Source: Antarcticirhabdus aurantiaca (GTDB taxonomy: Bacteria; Pseudomonadota; Alphaproteobacteria; Rhizobiales; Rhizobiaceae). Taken from it: 64,000 nucleotides of DNA. Below are positions 26,762 to 35,621 of the stretch, one piece after another (position 1 is the first letter of the stretch; every line of letters begins with the position of its first letter). The translations under genes and the position numbers were made by a program. The stretch is taken from assembly GCF_009765365.1 (NCBI RefSeq), contig NZ_VTOM01000025.1:35917-99916 (forward strand). Reading direction: 5' to 3'. A model generated the notes under the pieces. The model was not told where the DNA came from, ran no database searches, and worked only from the letters and a program-made list of their open reading frames with translations.

Positions 26762-27649
26762 TCAGCCCGCCGCGAACGCGTCGCGCTTGTAGCCCTGCAC
26801 GAAGAGCAGCGCGGTGAGGTCGCCGTGGTCGATGCGGTGCGGCGCCTTGGCCGCGACGGCGGGCTTGGCGTGAAGGGCGATGCCGGTGCCCGCCTTCAGG
26901 ATCATCGGCAGGTCGTTGGCGCCGTCGCCGACGGCGATCGCGTCGGCGGGCGTGAGCCCGAGGCCGGCGGAGATGTCGAGAAGGGCCTCGACCTTGGCCT
27001 CGGCACCGAGAATCGGCTCGGCGACGCGGCCGATCAGGAGGCCGTTCTCGGACAAAAGCGTGTTGGCGCGGTTCTCGTGAAATCCGAGGGCGGCGGCGAC
27101 CGGCCCGGTGAAGAGCGTGAACCCGCCGGACACGAGGGCGCAGCGCGCGCCGGCCGCCGACATGGTGGCGACGAGCGCGGCGCCGCCCGAGGCGTGAGTG
27201 ATGCGGGTCTCGATGACGCGGTCGATCGTGTCGATCGGCAGATCCTTGAGGAGCGCGACGCGCTCGCGCAGCGCCGGCTCGAAGGCGATCTCGCCGTTCA
27301 TGGCGCGCGCGGTGATCGCGGCGACCGCTTCCTTCAGGCCGAGCTCGGCGGCGAGCTCGTCGATGCATTCCTGCTCGATCATGGTGGAATCCATGTCGGC
27401 GAGGAGCAGCCTCTTGCGCCGGCCGGCCCGCTCCTGCACCACGGCGTCGAAGCGCCCGTCGGCGGCGAGGGCGGCCAGCGTCGCACGGGCCTCGGGACCG
27501 GGTTCGGCGTCGAGGAACAGGTCGCAGGCGAAGCCCGGATCGAGCCAGTCGGCGGAGGCATCGGCGCCGAGGATCTTGGCGGCCGCGCGCGGCGCATCCG
27601 GCGGGAGCCCGTCGCCGCGCGGCGAGGCGATCAGCGTTGCGACGAACAT
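26762..27649 (-). CDS. serB: Phosphoserine phosphatase
   Basis: SerB removes phosphate from L-phosphoserine, the last step of serine synthesis. The 295-residue protein has a shortened N-terminal ACT-like region (about residues 1-80) and the HAD-fold catalytic domain. The nucleophile motif is LLLADMDSTMIEQECIDELA (DxDST), followed by LVSGGFTLFT (motif II) and VGDGANDLPMILKAGTGIAL (motif IV). AAGGTG precedes the ATG at 27649. Its 5' end is only 30 bases from the divergent miaA start. Confidence 0.94.
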   Translation of the reverse strand: MFVATLIASPRGDGLPPDAPRAAAKILGADASADWLDPGFACDLFLDAEPGPEARATLAALAADGRFDAVVQERAGRRKRLLLADMDSTMIEQECIDELAAELGLKEAVAAITARAMNGEIAFEPALRERVALLKDLPIDTIDRVIETRITHASGGAALVATMSAAGARCALVSGGFTLFTGPVAAALGFHENRANTLLSENGLLIGRVAEPILGAEAKVEALLDISAGLGLTPADAIAVGDGANDLPMILKAGTGIALHAKPAVAAKAPHRIDHGDLTALLFVQGYKRDAFAAG

Positions 27650-27679
27650 GGCGTGCACCTTGGCGAGGAGAGGTCTGGA

Positions 27680-28594
27680 ATGACGGGCAGGCGGCGGGCG
27701 ATCCTGATAGCGGGGCCGACCGCGAGCGGCAAGTCGGGCGCGGCGCTCGCCCTGGCCGAAGCCCGCAACGGCGTCGTCGTCAACGCCGACTCCATGCAGG
27801 TCTATGACGGCCTGCGCATCGTCACCGCGCGGCCGTCCGCCGAGGACGAGGTGTGCGCTCCCCACCGCCTCTACGGGCACGTCGACCCCGCGCAGACCTA
27901 CTCGTCCGGCATGTGGCTGCGAGCGGTCGAGCCGGTTCTCGCCGCCGCCTGGAGCGAGGAGCGCCTGCCGATCGTGGTCGGCGGCACCGGCCTCTACTTC
28001 AGCGCGATTCTCGGTGGCCTCGACGAGATGCCGGCCGTGCCGGACGAGGTCCGGGCGCGCTGGCGGGAGGCCCTGACGGCCGAGGGGGCCGCATCGCTCC
28101 ACGCCCGCCTCGCCGCCAGCGATCCGGACAGCGCGGCGCGCATCCAGCCGACCGACGGGCAGCGCATCGTGCGTGCGCTGGAAATCGGCGAGGCGGCGGG
28201 CGTTCCCTTGTCGCGCCTGCAGCGGCGCCGGGGACCATCGCTCCTCGACGGGGCGAGCGTCGAGCGCTTCGTCATCGCCCCGCCGCGCGAGGCTCTGCGC
28301 GAGGCCATTGGCCGGCGCTTCGACGCGATGATCGAGGAGGGCGCCCTCGGCGAAGTGGAGGCTTTTCTTCGACGGCCGGGCGCGACGACAGGTACGGCGG
28401 GCAAGGCCATCGGTGTTTCGGAGCTCGCCGCCGCGCTTCGCGGCGAGACGAGCCTGGCCGCGGCGTCGCAGGCGGCCAAGACCCGCAGCCGCGCATACGC
28501 CAAGCGCCAGGAAACGTGGTTCAGGAACCAGTTCGACGCGCAATGGCGCCGCGTCGACGACTCATCCGCACTTATTTCAGTTGCTCAATTTTAA
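27680..28594 (+). CDS. miaA: tRNA dimethylallyltransferase
   Basis: MiaA adds an isopentenyl group to adenosine 37 of tRNAs reading codons that start with U. The 304-residue protein has the P-loop AGPTASGKSGAALALA, the DSMQVY motif contacting the target base, VVGGTGLYFSAIL, and the C-terminal TRSRAYAKRQETWFRNQ helix. The ATG at 27680 begins four residues before the first strand; a longer in-frame extension is shadow sequence. It is divergent from serB with 30 bases between. Confidence 0.95.
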   Translation: MTGRRRAILIAGPTASGKSGAALALAEARNGVVVNADSMQVYDGLRIVTARPSAEDEVCAPHRLYGHVDPAQTYSSGMWLRAVEPVLAAAWSEERLPIVVGGTGLYFSAILGGLDEMPAVPDEVRARWREALTAEGAASLHARLAASDPDSAARIQPTDGQRIVRALEIGEAAGVPLSRLQRRRGPSLLDGASVERFVIAPPREALREAIGRRFDAMIEEGALGEVEAFLRRPGATTGTAGKAIGVSELAAALRGETSLAAASQAAKTRSRAYAKRQETWFRNQFDAQWRRVDDSSALISVAQF

Positions 28595-28680
28595 GCTGAA
28601 TTCGACAGATTGTGTCCATAGGGAAGTAAGGCCTATCACCTACCCGTGGTCCGGCCGTCCCCAGCACCGCGTGGTCCGAT

Positions 28681-29451
<771 letters not shown>

Positions 29452-29545
29452 GCCGGCTCGGGCGAGCCGACCGGCCGAGCGTTGCCGTGCTCGACGCGCG
29501 ACGCATATTGCTCCGCGGGACGACAGCTGGGGAGCCGAACCGGCC

Positions 29546-30376
29546 ATGGCGACGAGCACGACGGAAGCCGGCAAGGACATGGTGCGGGCGCATGGAAGCC
29601 GCATCGAGGCGCTGGCGCGTCTCGGCTATCTCGGCCGCGCGGTCGTCTACTTCATCATCGGCGGCTTCGCGCTGCGGGCGGCCGTGGCGAGCGGCGAGCC
29701 GATCGGCACGGAGGGCGCGATCCGCACGGTTGTCGGCGCGCAGTTCGGCGTCGTTCTCCTGTGGGCGCTGACGGCCTCGCTCGCGGGGTTCGCCATCTGG
29801 CGCATCGTCTACGGCGTCATGGATCCCGATCGGCGCGGCTCGGGGGCGAAGGGCTGGGTCATTCGCATCGCCTCGATCCTCAGCGCCGCGATCTATGCCG
29901 CGCTCGCCCTGTCGACCGGGCGCCTCGCCCTTGGCCTTGCCGCTTCGACCGGCGAGAAGCCGCATGAAAGCCTGGTCAAGATGGCCTTCGAGGCCGGCTT
30001 CGGCCTGTGGCTGACCTATGCGGTGGCCGCGCTGCTTCTCGTCGTCGGCATCGTCTACGCCGTGCGCGGGTTCGGGGCGAGCTTCGACAAGTACATGGTG
30101 TTGCCGGCGTCGACGCTGCCCTGGCTTCGCTGGACCTGCCAGGCGGGCCTCGTCGCCCGCGGGCTCGTCTTCGCCGTTCTCGCCTGGCTGCTCTACGGCG
30201 GGGCGTCGAGCCTGTCCGCCGACGCGACGCCGGGAACGGAGGACGCGCTCTCCGCCGTCCTCGGCTGGCCCTACGGGCACGTTCTGCTCGCCTTGATGGG
30301 GATCGGGCTTGTCGCCTTCGGCGTCTTCGGCCTCGCCCAGGCGCGCTATCGGCGCATCGACGTCGAAAACGCCTGA
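29546..30376 (+). CDS. DUF1206 family membrane protein
   Basis: The 276-residue protein has six predicted transmembrane helices arranged as three similar pairs, each with an ARLGYLGRAVVYFIIGGFAL-like or CQAGLVARGLVFAVLAWLLY-like start. This triple repeat is typical of DUF1206. The function of the family is not known. CTGGGGAG precedes the ATG. It lies between a diguanylate cyclase and the ilv leader, with no sign of co-function with either. Confidence 0.87.
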   Translation: MATSTTEAGKDMVRAHGSRIEALARLGYLGRAVVYFIIGGFALRAAVASGEPIGTEGAIRTVVGAQFGVVLLWALTASLAGFAIWRIVYGVMDPDRRGSGAKGWVIRIASILSAAIYAALALSTGRLALGLAASTGEKPHESLVKMAFEAGFGLWLTYAVAALLLVVGIVYAVRGFGASFDKYMVLPASTLPWLRWTCQAGLVARGLVFAVLAWLLYGGASSLSADATPGTEDALSAVLGWPYGHVLLALMGIGLVAFGVFGLAQARYRRIDVENA

Positions 30377-30388
30377 CGCGCACCCTTG

Positions 30389-30417
30389 TTGACGCGCGGA
30401 TTTTGCCGGCGTAGAGG
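30389..30417 (+). promoter_or_regulatory. Predicted promoter of the ilvB leader
   Basis: TTGACG (30389-30394) and TAGAGG (30412-30417) are 17 bases apart. Transcription would begin near 30424, at or one base before the leader peptide ATG at 30425. GAGGTG inside the -10 could alternatively serve as a ribosome site if transcription started further upstream. Confidence 0.55.
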
Positions 30418-30424
30418 TGCGGGC

Positions 30425-30478
30425 ATGATGACGACGAAGCTTATTGTAGTAGCGGGGCGCACACGCGAGACGGTCTGA
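30425..30478 (+). CDS. ilv leader peptide with a Leu-Ile-Val-Val run
   Basis: The 17-residue frame reads MMTTKLIVVAGRTRETV. It places one Leu, one Ile and two Val codons in a row, the three products of the branched-chain pathway, immediately ahead of an RNA region that can form alternative hairpins and ends in an intrinsic terminator. This is the usual design of ribosome-mediated attenuation. The predicted promoter places the ATG almost at the 5' end of the transcript, as described for the leaderless trp leader of some rhizobia. Confidence 0.8.
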   Translation: MMTTKLIVVAGRTRETV

Positions 30479-30507
30479 GGACCGTCCGGCCGATGCCACG
30501 TGTGCGC
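30457..30507 (+). promoter_or_regulatory. Attenuator pairing region
   Basis: GCGCACACG (30457-30465), inside the leader frame, is complementary to CGTGTGCGC (30499-30507). Between them GACGGTC and GACCGTC form a nested stem. Ribosome stalling at the Ile/Val codons would cover the 5' side and change the pairing upstream of the terminator at 30516. Confidence 0.65.
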
Positions 30508-30515
30508 TAGAACCG

Positions 30516-30539
30516 AAGGGCCCGACGAGGCCCTTTTTT
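30516..30539 (+). terminator. Intrinsic terminator of the ilv attenuator
   Basis: AAGGGCC (30516-30522) pairs with GGCCCTT (30529-30535) around a 6-base loop and is followed at once by a run of six T. It lies between the leader peptide and ilvB. Confidence 0.85.
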
Positions 30540-30628
30540 GTTGCCCGCACCGCCCCCGCGACCGTCACGAACCGATCCCGAGGGCCCTCACAAGAAGACC
30601 GAGAACGAGATTGGAACGGGAGATCACC

Positions 30629-32413
30629 ATGGGCATCGACGCCGGATTGCGGGAAATGACGGGCGCCGAGATGGTCGTCCAGGCGCTGAAGGACAACGGC
30701 GTCACGGACATCTTCGGCTATCCTGGCGGCGCGGTGCTGCCGATCTACGACGAGCTGTTCCAGCAGGACGCCGTGCGCCACATCCTGGTGCGCCACGAGC
30801 AGGGCGCGGGCCACGCCGCCGAAGGCTACGCCCGCTCGACGGGCAAGGTCGGCGTCATGCTCGTCACCTCCGGACCCGGCGCGACGAACGCCGTCACGCC
30901 GCTGCAGGACGCGCTGATGGACTCCATCCCGCTCGTCTGCATCTCCGGCCAGGTGCCCTCGACGCTGATCGGCTCCGACGCGTTCCAGGAATGCGACACG
31001 GTCGGCATCACGCGGCCCTGCACCAAGCACAACTGGCTGGTGAAGGACGTCAACGACCTCGCCCGCATCCTGCACGAGGCCTTCCACGTCGCCACCACCG
31101 GCCGGCCCGGCCCGGTGCTCGTCGATGTGCCCAAGGACATCCAGTTCGCGACCGGCATCTATTCGCCGCCCCCGCCCAACCAGACGCACGAGAGCTACCG
31201 CCCGAAGCTCGACGGCGACCCCGGCCGCATCCGCGCGGCGGTGGAACTGCTCGCCTCGGCCAAGCGGCCGGTCATCTATTCCGGCGGCGGCGTCATCAAT
31301 TCGGGGCCTGAGGCGGTGCAGCTCCTGCGCGAGCTCGTCGCGCTCACCGGCGCGCCGATCACCTCGACCCTGATGGGCCTCGGCGCATACCCCGCGAGCG
31401 GCGACAACTGGCTCGGCATGCTCGGCATGCACGGGACCTACGAGGCGAACCTCGCCATGCACGGCTGCGATGTCATGCTGTGCGTCGGCGCCCGCTTCGA
31501 CGACCGCATCACGGGCCGGCTCGACGCCTTCTCGCCGGGCTCGAAGAAGATCCACATCGACATCGACCCGTCCTCGATCAACAAGAACGTGCGCGTCGAC
31601 CTCGGCATCGTCGGCGATGTCGGGCGGGTGCTGGCGGACATGGTCAAGGCGTGGCGCGAGAGCGACGCCTTCGTCGACAAGGCCGCGCTGACGGATTGGT
31701 GGCGCACGATCGACGGCTGGCGCGCGCGCGACTGTCTCGCCTACCGGCCGAGCCAGGACGTGATCATGCCGCAATATGCGGTGCAGCGGCTCTACGAGCT
31801 GACCAAGGGCCGCGAGACCTACGTCTCGACCGAAGTCGGCCAGCACCAGATGTGGGCGGCGCAGTTCTACGGCTTCGAGGCGCCGAACCGCTGGCTGACC
31901 TCCGGCGGCCTCGGCACCATGGGCTACGGCCTGCCGGCGACGATCGGCGCGCAGATCGCCCATCCGGACGCGCTCTGCGTCTGCATCGCCGGCGACGCCT
32001 CGGTGCTGATGAACATGCAGGAGATGTCGACGGCGGTGCAGCACGACGCGCCGGTGAAGATCTTCATCCTGAACAACCAGTACATGGGCATGGTGCGCCA
32101 GTGGCAGCAGCTGCTGCACGGCAACCGCCTGTCGCACTCCTACACCGAGGCGCTGCCGGACTTCGTCAAGCTCGCCGAGGCCTATGGCGGCGTCGGCATC
32201 CGCTGCGAGAAGCCGGGCGATCTCGACGGCGCCATCGAGGAGATGATCGCGGTCCGCCGCCCGGTGCTCTTCGATTGCCGCGTCGCGAACCTCGCCAACT
32301 GCTTCCCGATGATCCCGAGCGGCAAGGCGCACAACGAGATCCTGCTGCCCGACGAGGCGACGGACGAGGCGGTCGCCACCGCCATCGACGCCAAGGGCAA
32401 GGCGCTGGTGTGA
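30629..32413 (+). CDS. ilvB: Acetolactate synthase, large (catalytic) subunit
   Basis: This ThDP- and FAD-dependent enzyme condenses pyruvate with pyruvate or 2-oxobutyrate, the first common step of valine, leucine and isoleucine synthesis. The 594-residue protein has the catalytic glutamate in VRHEQGAGHAAEGYARSTGK, the FGYPGGAVLPIYDEL start, the FAD domain (LLGMHGTYEANLAMHGCDVM) and the ThDP motif (GDASVLMNMQEMSTAVQ with NNQYMGMVRQW). The ATG at 30629 follows GAACGGGAGA. The gene is preceded by a complete attenuator and followed by ilvH after 121 bases. Confidence 0.96.
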   Translation: MGIDAGLREMTGAEMVVQALKDNGVTDIFGYPGGAVLPIYDELFQQDAVRHILVRHEQGAGHAAEGYARSTGKVGVMLVTSGPGATNAVTPLQDALMDSIPLVCISGQVPSTLIGSDAFQECDTVGITRPCTKHNWLVKDVNDLARILHEAFHVATTGRPGPVLVDVPKDIQFATGIYSPPPPNQTHESYRPKLDGDPGRIRAAVELLASAKRPVIYSGGGVINSGPEAVQLLRELVALTGAPITSTLMGLGAYPASGDNWLGMLGMHGTYEANLAMHGCDVMLCVGARFDDRITGRLDAFSPGSKKIHIDIDPSSINKNVRVDLGIVGDVGRVLADMVKAWRESDAFVDKAALTDWWRTIDGWRARDCLAYRPSQDVIMPQYAVQRLYELTKGRETYVSTEVGQHQMWAAQFYGFEAPNRWLTSGGLGTMGYGLPATIGAQIAHPDALCVCIAGDASVLMNMQEMSTAVQHDAPVKIFILNNQYMGMVRQWQQLLHGNRLSHSYTEALPDFVKLAEAYGGVGIRCEKPGDLDGAIEEMIAVRRPVLFDCRVANLANCFPMIPSGKAHNEILLPDEATDEAVATAIDAKGKALV

Positions 32414-32423
32414 CGCGAGCGAA

Positions 32424-32452
32424 GAGCGCGGCGACATCCCGTCGCCGCGCTC
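32424..32452 (+). repeat. Perfect 12-bp hairpin between ilvB and ilvH
   Basis: GAGCGCGGCGAC (32424-32435) and GTCGCCGCGCTC (32441-32452) form a perfect 12-bp stem with the 5-base loop ATCCC, 11 bases after the ilvB stop. No T run follows, so full termination is unlikely. It may protect the ilvB mRNA end or lower ilvH transcription. Confidence 0.6.
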
Positions 32453-32534
32453 TCGCGCTTTCGGAACAAGCTCTTCGATCCGCATCCCCGTCGCGGGCAG
32501 ACCGCTCGCCTATCCAGTCAGCCTCCCGGAAACC

Positions 32535-33107
32535 ATGAACAAGCCCATCCAGCCCCCGGCCTCCGCCTACTTCATCGCGCCCGAGAAGGACCGCAGCGAG
32601 GCGCGCACGCTCTCGATCCTCGTGGACAACGAGCCGGGCGTGCTCGCCCGCGTCATCGGCATGTTCTCGGGGCGCGGCTACAACATCGAGAGCCTGACGG
32701 TCTCGGAAACCGAGCACGAGAAGCACCTGTCGCGCATCACCGTCGTGACCCGCGGCACGCACCACGTCCTGGAGCAGCTCAAGAGCCAGCTCGACCGGAT
32801 CGTGCCCGTGCACCGCGTGGTGGACCTGACGCGGCAGGCCGGCGACGACGGCGAGACGGGTCCGATCGAGCGCGAGCTCGCCATCGTCAAGGTGGCGGGC
32901 GAGGGCGAGAAGCGCGTCGAGGCGCTGCGCATCGCCGACGTCTTCCGGGCCAAGGTCATCGACTCCTCGACGGACCATTTCGTCTTCGAGCTGACCGGCC
33001 GGCCGTCGAAGATCGACAAGTTCGTGTCGATCATGACGCCGCTCGGCCTCGTCGAAATCTGCCGGACGGGCGTCGCCGCACTCGCGCGCGGCGCTGCGCC
33101 GATGTGA
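32535..33107 (+). CDS. ilvH: Acetolactate synthase, small (regulatory) subunit
   Basis: IlvH binds valine and regulates IlvB. The 190-residue protein has an N-terminal ACT domain (ARTLSILVDNEPGVLARVIG, then FSGRGYNIESLTVSETE) and the ALS small-subunit C-terminal domain (RELAIVKVAGEGEKRVEALR to the GLVEICRTGVAALARG end). It follows ilvB on the same strand across a 121-base gap containing a strong hairpin. The ribosome site before the ATG is weak (GGAAA). Confidence 0.95.
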   Translation: MNKPIQPPASAYFIAPEKDRSEARTLSILVDNEPGVLARVIGMFSGRGYNIESLTVSETEHEKHLSRITVVTRGTHHVLEQLKSQLDRIVPVHRVVDLTRQAGDDGETGPIERELAIVKVAGEGEKRVEALRIADVFRAKVIDSSTDHFVFELTGRPSKIDKFVSIMTPLGLVEICRTGVAALARGAAPM

Positions 33108-33126
33108 GAACGGAGGGACGGGCGCC

Positions 33127-33723
33127 ATGCTGAGCCTCGACGTCTTTCTCGCGCTCGTCGGCTTCGCCTTCGCTTCGTCGGTGACGCCGGGACCGAACAA
33201 CCTGATGCTGATGGCCTCGGGCGTGAACTTCGGCTTCCGCCGGACGATCCCGCACATGCTGGGCATCGCGGGCGGCTTCTGCGTGCTGCTGCTCGCCGTC
33301 GGCTTTGGGCTCGGAGCGTTGCTGCACGCCTTTCCCGCGCTGTCGCTCGCCCTCAAGGTCGCGAGCGGCGCCTATCTCCTTTACCTCGCCTGGAAGGTCG
33401 CGACGGCGCGCGGGATCGGGACGAGCGAGGGGAACGGCCATCCGATGACCTTCCTCCAAGCCGCGGCGTTCCAGTGGGTGAACCCGAAGGCCTGGGCCAT
33501 GGCGCTCGTTGCGATGGGTGCCTACGTCTCGGCAGCGCAGCCGATGCTGTCGGTGGTGATCGTGGCGCTGGTGTTCACGGCGGTGAACCTGCCGAGCGTG
33601 TCCGTCTGGACCGGCTTCGGCATCGCGCTCCGCCGCTTCCTAGCCGACCAGACCCGGCTGCGGATTTTCAACGTGGTCATGGGGCTGCTGCTGGTCGCCT
33701 CGATCGTGCCGCTGCTCGGGTGA
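33127..33723 (+). CDS. LysE/RhtB family amino-acid exporter
   Basis: The 198-residue inner-membrane protein has about six helices and the family signature near the N-terminus, SVTPGPNNLMLMASGVNFGF. FQWVNPKAWAMALVAMGAY is the second conserved segment. LysE-type exporters remove excess amino acids or their analogues. GGAGGG lies upstream of the ATG, 19 bases after ilvH, so it may be transcribed with the ilv genes; export of a branched-chain amino acid is possible but unproven. Confidence 0.88.
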   Translation: MLSLDVFLALVGFAFASSVTPGPNNLMLMASGVNFGFRRTIPHMLGIAGGFCVLLLAVGFGLGALLHAFPALSLALKVASGAYLLYLAWKVATARGIGTSEGNGHPMTFLQAAAFQWVNPKAWAMALVAMGAYVSAAQPMLSVVIVALVFTAVNLPSVSVWTGFGIALRRFLADQTRLRIFNVVMGLLLVASIVPLLG

Positions 33724-33735
33724 TATTCGTTCCCG

Positions 33736-33778
33736 TTGTGTTCCATCCGTGTAGATGCTATGCTCCTAGTGTCTACAC
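33736..33778 (+). promoter_or_regulatory. vapBC promoter with inverted-repeat operator
   Basis: TTGTGT (33736-33741) and TATGCT (33759-33764) with a 17-base spacer form a promoter. The -10 sits inside an inverted repeat: GTGTAGATGCTA (33749-33760) and TAGTGTCTACAC (33767-33778), 10 of 12 positions matching. A VapBC complex bound here would block transcription, the standard autoregulation of such modules. Confidence 0.7.
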
Positions 33779-33789
33779 GGAGACGCGTC

Positions 33790-34035
33790 ATGGCCTTGCA
33801 CATCCGTGATGAAGAAACGGATGCTCTGGTTCGCGAATTGGCGTCGAGGCGCGGGATTGGCTTGACCGAGGCGGTGCGTGTCGCAGTGGAGAACGAGTTG
33901 GCGCGCGAGCGGAAAAGACTATCGCTGCGGGAGCGGTTGAAGCCGCTGGTCGACGAAGTTGCGCGAGCGCGCAAGGCCGAAGGGATGCCGGACAAGGCCT
34001 TCTACGACGAGCTCTGGGGGCAGGCGGACGGCTGA
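33790..34035 (+). CDS. vapB: VapB-type antitoxin
   Basis: The 81-residue protein has the N-terminal beta strand and helices of a PSK/Rv0623-type transcription factor (MALHIRDEETDALVRELASR, then GLTEAVRVAVENELARERKR), the usual antitoxin of alphaproteobacterial VapC toxins. Its C-terminal helix (DEVARARKAEGMPDKAFYDE) would wrap the toxin. The stop overlaps the VapC start (TGATG). Autoregulation is indicated by the inverted repeat over the promoter. Confidence 0.87.
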   Translation: MALHIRDEETDALVRELASRRGIGLTEAVRVAVENELARERKRLSLRERLKPLVDEVARARKAEGMPDKAFYDELWGQADG

Positions 34036-34421
34036 TGTTCATCGACGCTTCCGCCATCGTGGCGATCCTGGCCGGTGAGCCGGACGCCGAGGATCTGGCG
34101 GCCAGGATCGAAGCGGCGCCGCGACGGACGAGTTCCGTCGTCAGCCTGTTCGAGGCGGTTTCGGGCTTGTCCCGCATGATGCAAGTCGACGAGGCCCGCC
34201 GCATCGTCGAACGCTTCGTATCCTTCGCCGAAGTCGAGGTGCTGGCGGTCGATGGCGGGCTCCTGCCGGGGCTTGCCGCCGCGCACGCCGCCTATGGCAA
34301 GGGCTCTGGGCATCCGGCGAGACTGAACATGGGCGATTGCTATTCCTACGCGCTGGCCAAGCAGAACGGCCTGCCCCTCCTCTACAAGGGCGACGATTTC
34401 GCCCAGACGGACATAGCCTGA
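34035..34421 (+). CDS. vapC: VapC toxin, PIN-domain ribonuclease
   Basis: The 128-residue protein has the four acidic PIN positions: MFIDASAIVAIL (first Asp), LFEAVSGLSRMM (Glu), LNMGDCYSYALAK (Asp) and KGDDFAQTDI (Asp). VapC toxins cut specific RNAs, often tRNA or rRNA, and are neutralised by VapB. Length and catalytic residues look intact. It overlaps vapB and ends 3 bases before a helicase gene. Confidence 0.88.
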   Translation: MFIDASAIVAILAGEPDAEDLAARIEAAPRRTSSVVSLFEAVSGLSRMMQVDEARRIVERFVSFAEVEVLAVDGGLLPGLAAAHAAYGKGSGHPARLNMGDCYSYALAKQNGLPLLYKGDDFAQTDIA

Positions 34422-34424
34422 CCG

Positions 34425-35552
34425 ATGAAGTTCTCGCCCCAGCAGGATGACGCGCTCTTGGCCGTGGCCGAGTGGCTGAAGCGCGACGATCAGCCGATCT
34501 TCCGCTTGTTCGGCTATGCCGGCACGGGCAAGACGACGCTGGCGAAGCACTTCGCGGAAGGAATCGACGGGGCCGTGCAGTTCGCCGCCTTCACCGGCAA
34601 GGCGGCGCAGGTGCTGCGCACGAAAGGCGCGAAAACCGCGCGCACGCTCCACTCGCTGATCTACCGGCCGCGCGGCGAGGAGACCGTCGAGGACGAGGCG
34701 GGCGGCACGACGCGCGTGTCGCCGACCTTCTCGCTGAACCGCCAGAGCCCGATCGCAAAGGCCAAGCTCGTCGTCGTCGACGAGTGCTCGATGGTGGACG
34801 AGGCGCTGGGGCGCGACCTCTTGTCCTTCGGCACGCCGATCCTCGTTCTGGGCGATCCCGGCCAGCTGCCGCCGGTCTCGGGCGGCGGCTTCTTCACCGA
34901 GGCCGAGCCAGATTTCCTCTTGACCGAGATCCACCGGCAGGCGCGCGACAACCCGATCCTCGAACTCGCGATGAAGGCGCGCGAGGGCAGGGCGCTGGAG
35001 CGCGGCGACTGGGGACAGGCGAACGTCATCGACCGGCGCGAGATCGACTCGGAGCGCGTGCTGGCGGCCGACCAGGTGCTGGTCGGCACCAACCGCACGC
35101 GGCGGCGCTACAATGCGCGCCTGCGCGAGCTGAAGGGCTTCCAGGGCGCGCTGCCGCAGAGCGGCGACAAGCTGGTGTGCCTGCGCAACGATCCGACGAA
35201 GGGGCTCCTCAACGGCTCCCTGTGGAAGGCGATGACGGCCTCGCCGGAAACGGTGAAGCCGGGGATCAACCTCATCGTGAAGCCCGACGAGGACGACGTC
35301 GATCAGGGCGCGGCGAAGATCAAGCTCCTCAAATCCGCCTTCGAGGATCCGGACGCCGAAGTGCCCTGGGCGACGAAGCGGCGCTACGACGACTTCGACT
35401 ACGGCTACGCCCTGACCGTCCACAAGGCGCAGGGATCGCAGTGGAACGACGTCGTGCTCTTCGACGAGAGCTTCGCCTTCAAGGACAGCCGGGAGCGCTG
35501 GCTCTACACGGCGATCACCCGCGCCGCCGAGCGGCTGACTGTGGTGCGCTGA
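34425..35552 (+). CDS. RecD-like superfamily 1B DNA helicase
   Basis: This 375-residue ATPase has Walker A FGYAGTGKTTLAKHFA, a Walker B DE pair in KLVVVDECSMVDE, LGDPGQLPPVSGGG (motif III), the UvrD_C_2 region (YGYALTVHKAQGSQW) and the final WLYTAITRAAERL motif. It lacks the long N-terminal part of RecD and RecD2, so it is a short stand-alone 5'-3' type helicase found in many alphaproteobacteria and phages. No RecB/RecC homologue is nearby. It starts 3 bases after vapC with no clear ribosome site, so it may be translated from the toxin mRNA. Confidence 0.87.
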   Translation: MKFSPQQDDALLAVAEWLKRDDQPIFRLFGYAGTGKTTLAKHFAEGIDGAVQFAAFTGKAAQVLRTKGAKTARTLHSLIYRPRGEETVEDEAGGTTRVSPTFSLNRQSPIAKAKLVVVDECSMVDEALGRDLLSFGTPILVLGDPGQLPPVSGGGFFTEAEPDFLLTEIHRQARDNPILELAMKAREGRALERGDWGQANVIDRREIDSERVLAADQVLVGTNRTRRRYNARLRELKGFQGALPQSGDKLVCLRNDPTKGLLNGSLWKAMTASPETVKPGINLIVKPDEDDVDQGAAKIKLLKSAFEDPDAEVPWATKRRYDDFDYGYALTVHKAQGSQWNDVVLFDESFAFKDSRERWLYTAITRAAERLTVVR

Positions 35553-35621
35553 GGCGACGCGGAAGCGGCGGGACGAAAGGCCCCGCCGCTCGCTGTTCAT
35601 CCGGGAGGATGTTGCGTTTGG

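Noticed and set aside
24947..27670. Plus-strand frame overlapping degP and continuing into miaA
   Set aside because: Only the part from 27680 is coding (miaA). The upstream part is a shadow of degP and of the antisense of serB.
33724..33789. Second promoter or recombination site suggested by the inverted repeat before vapB
   Set aside because: The repeat overlaps the -10 box of the vapBC promoter and is explained as its operator.
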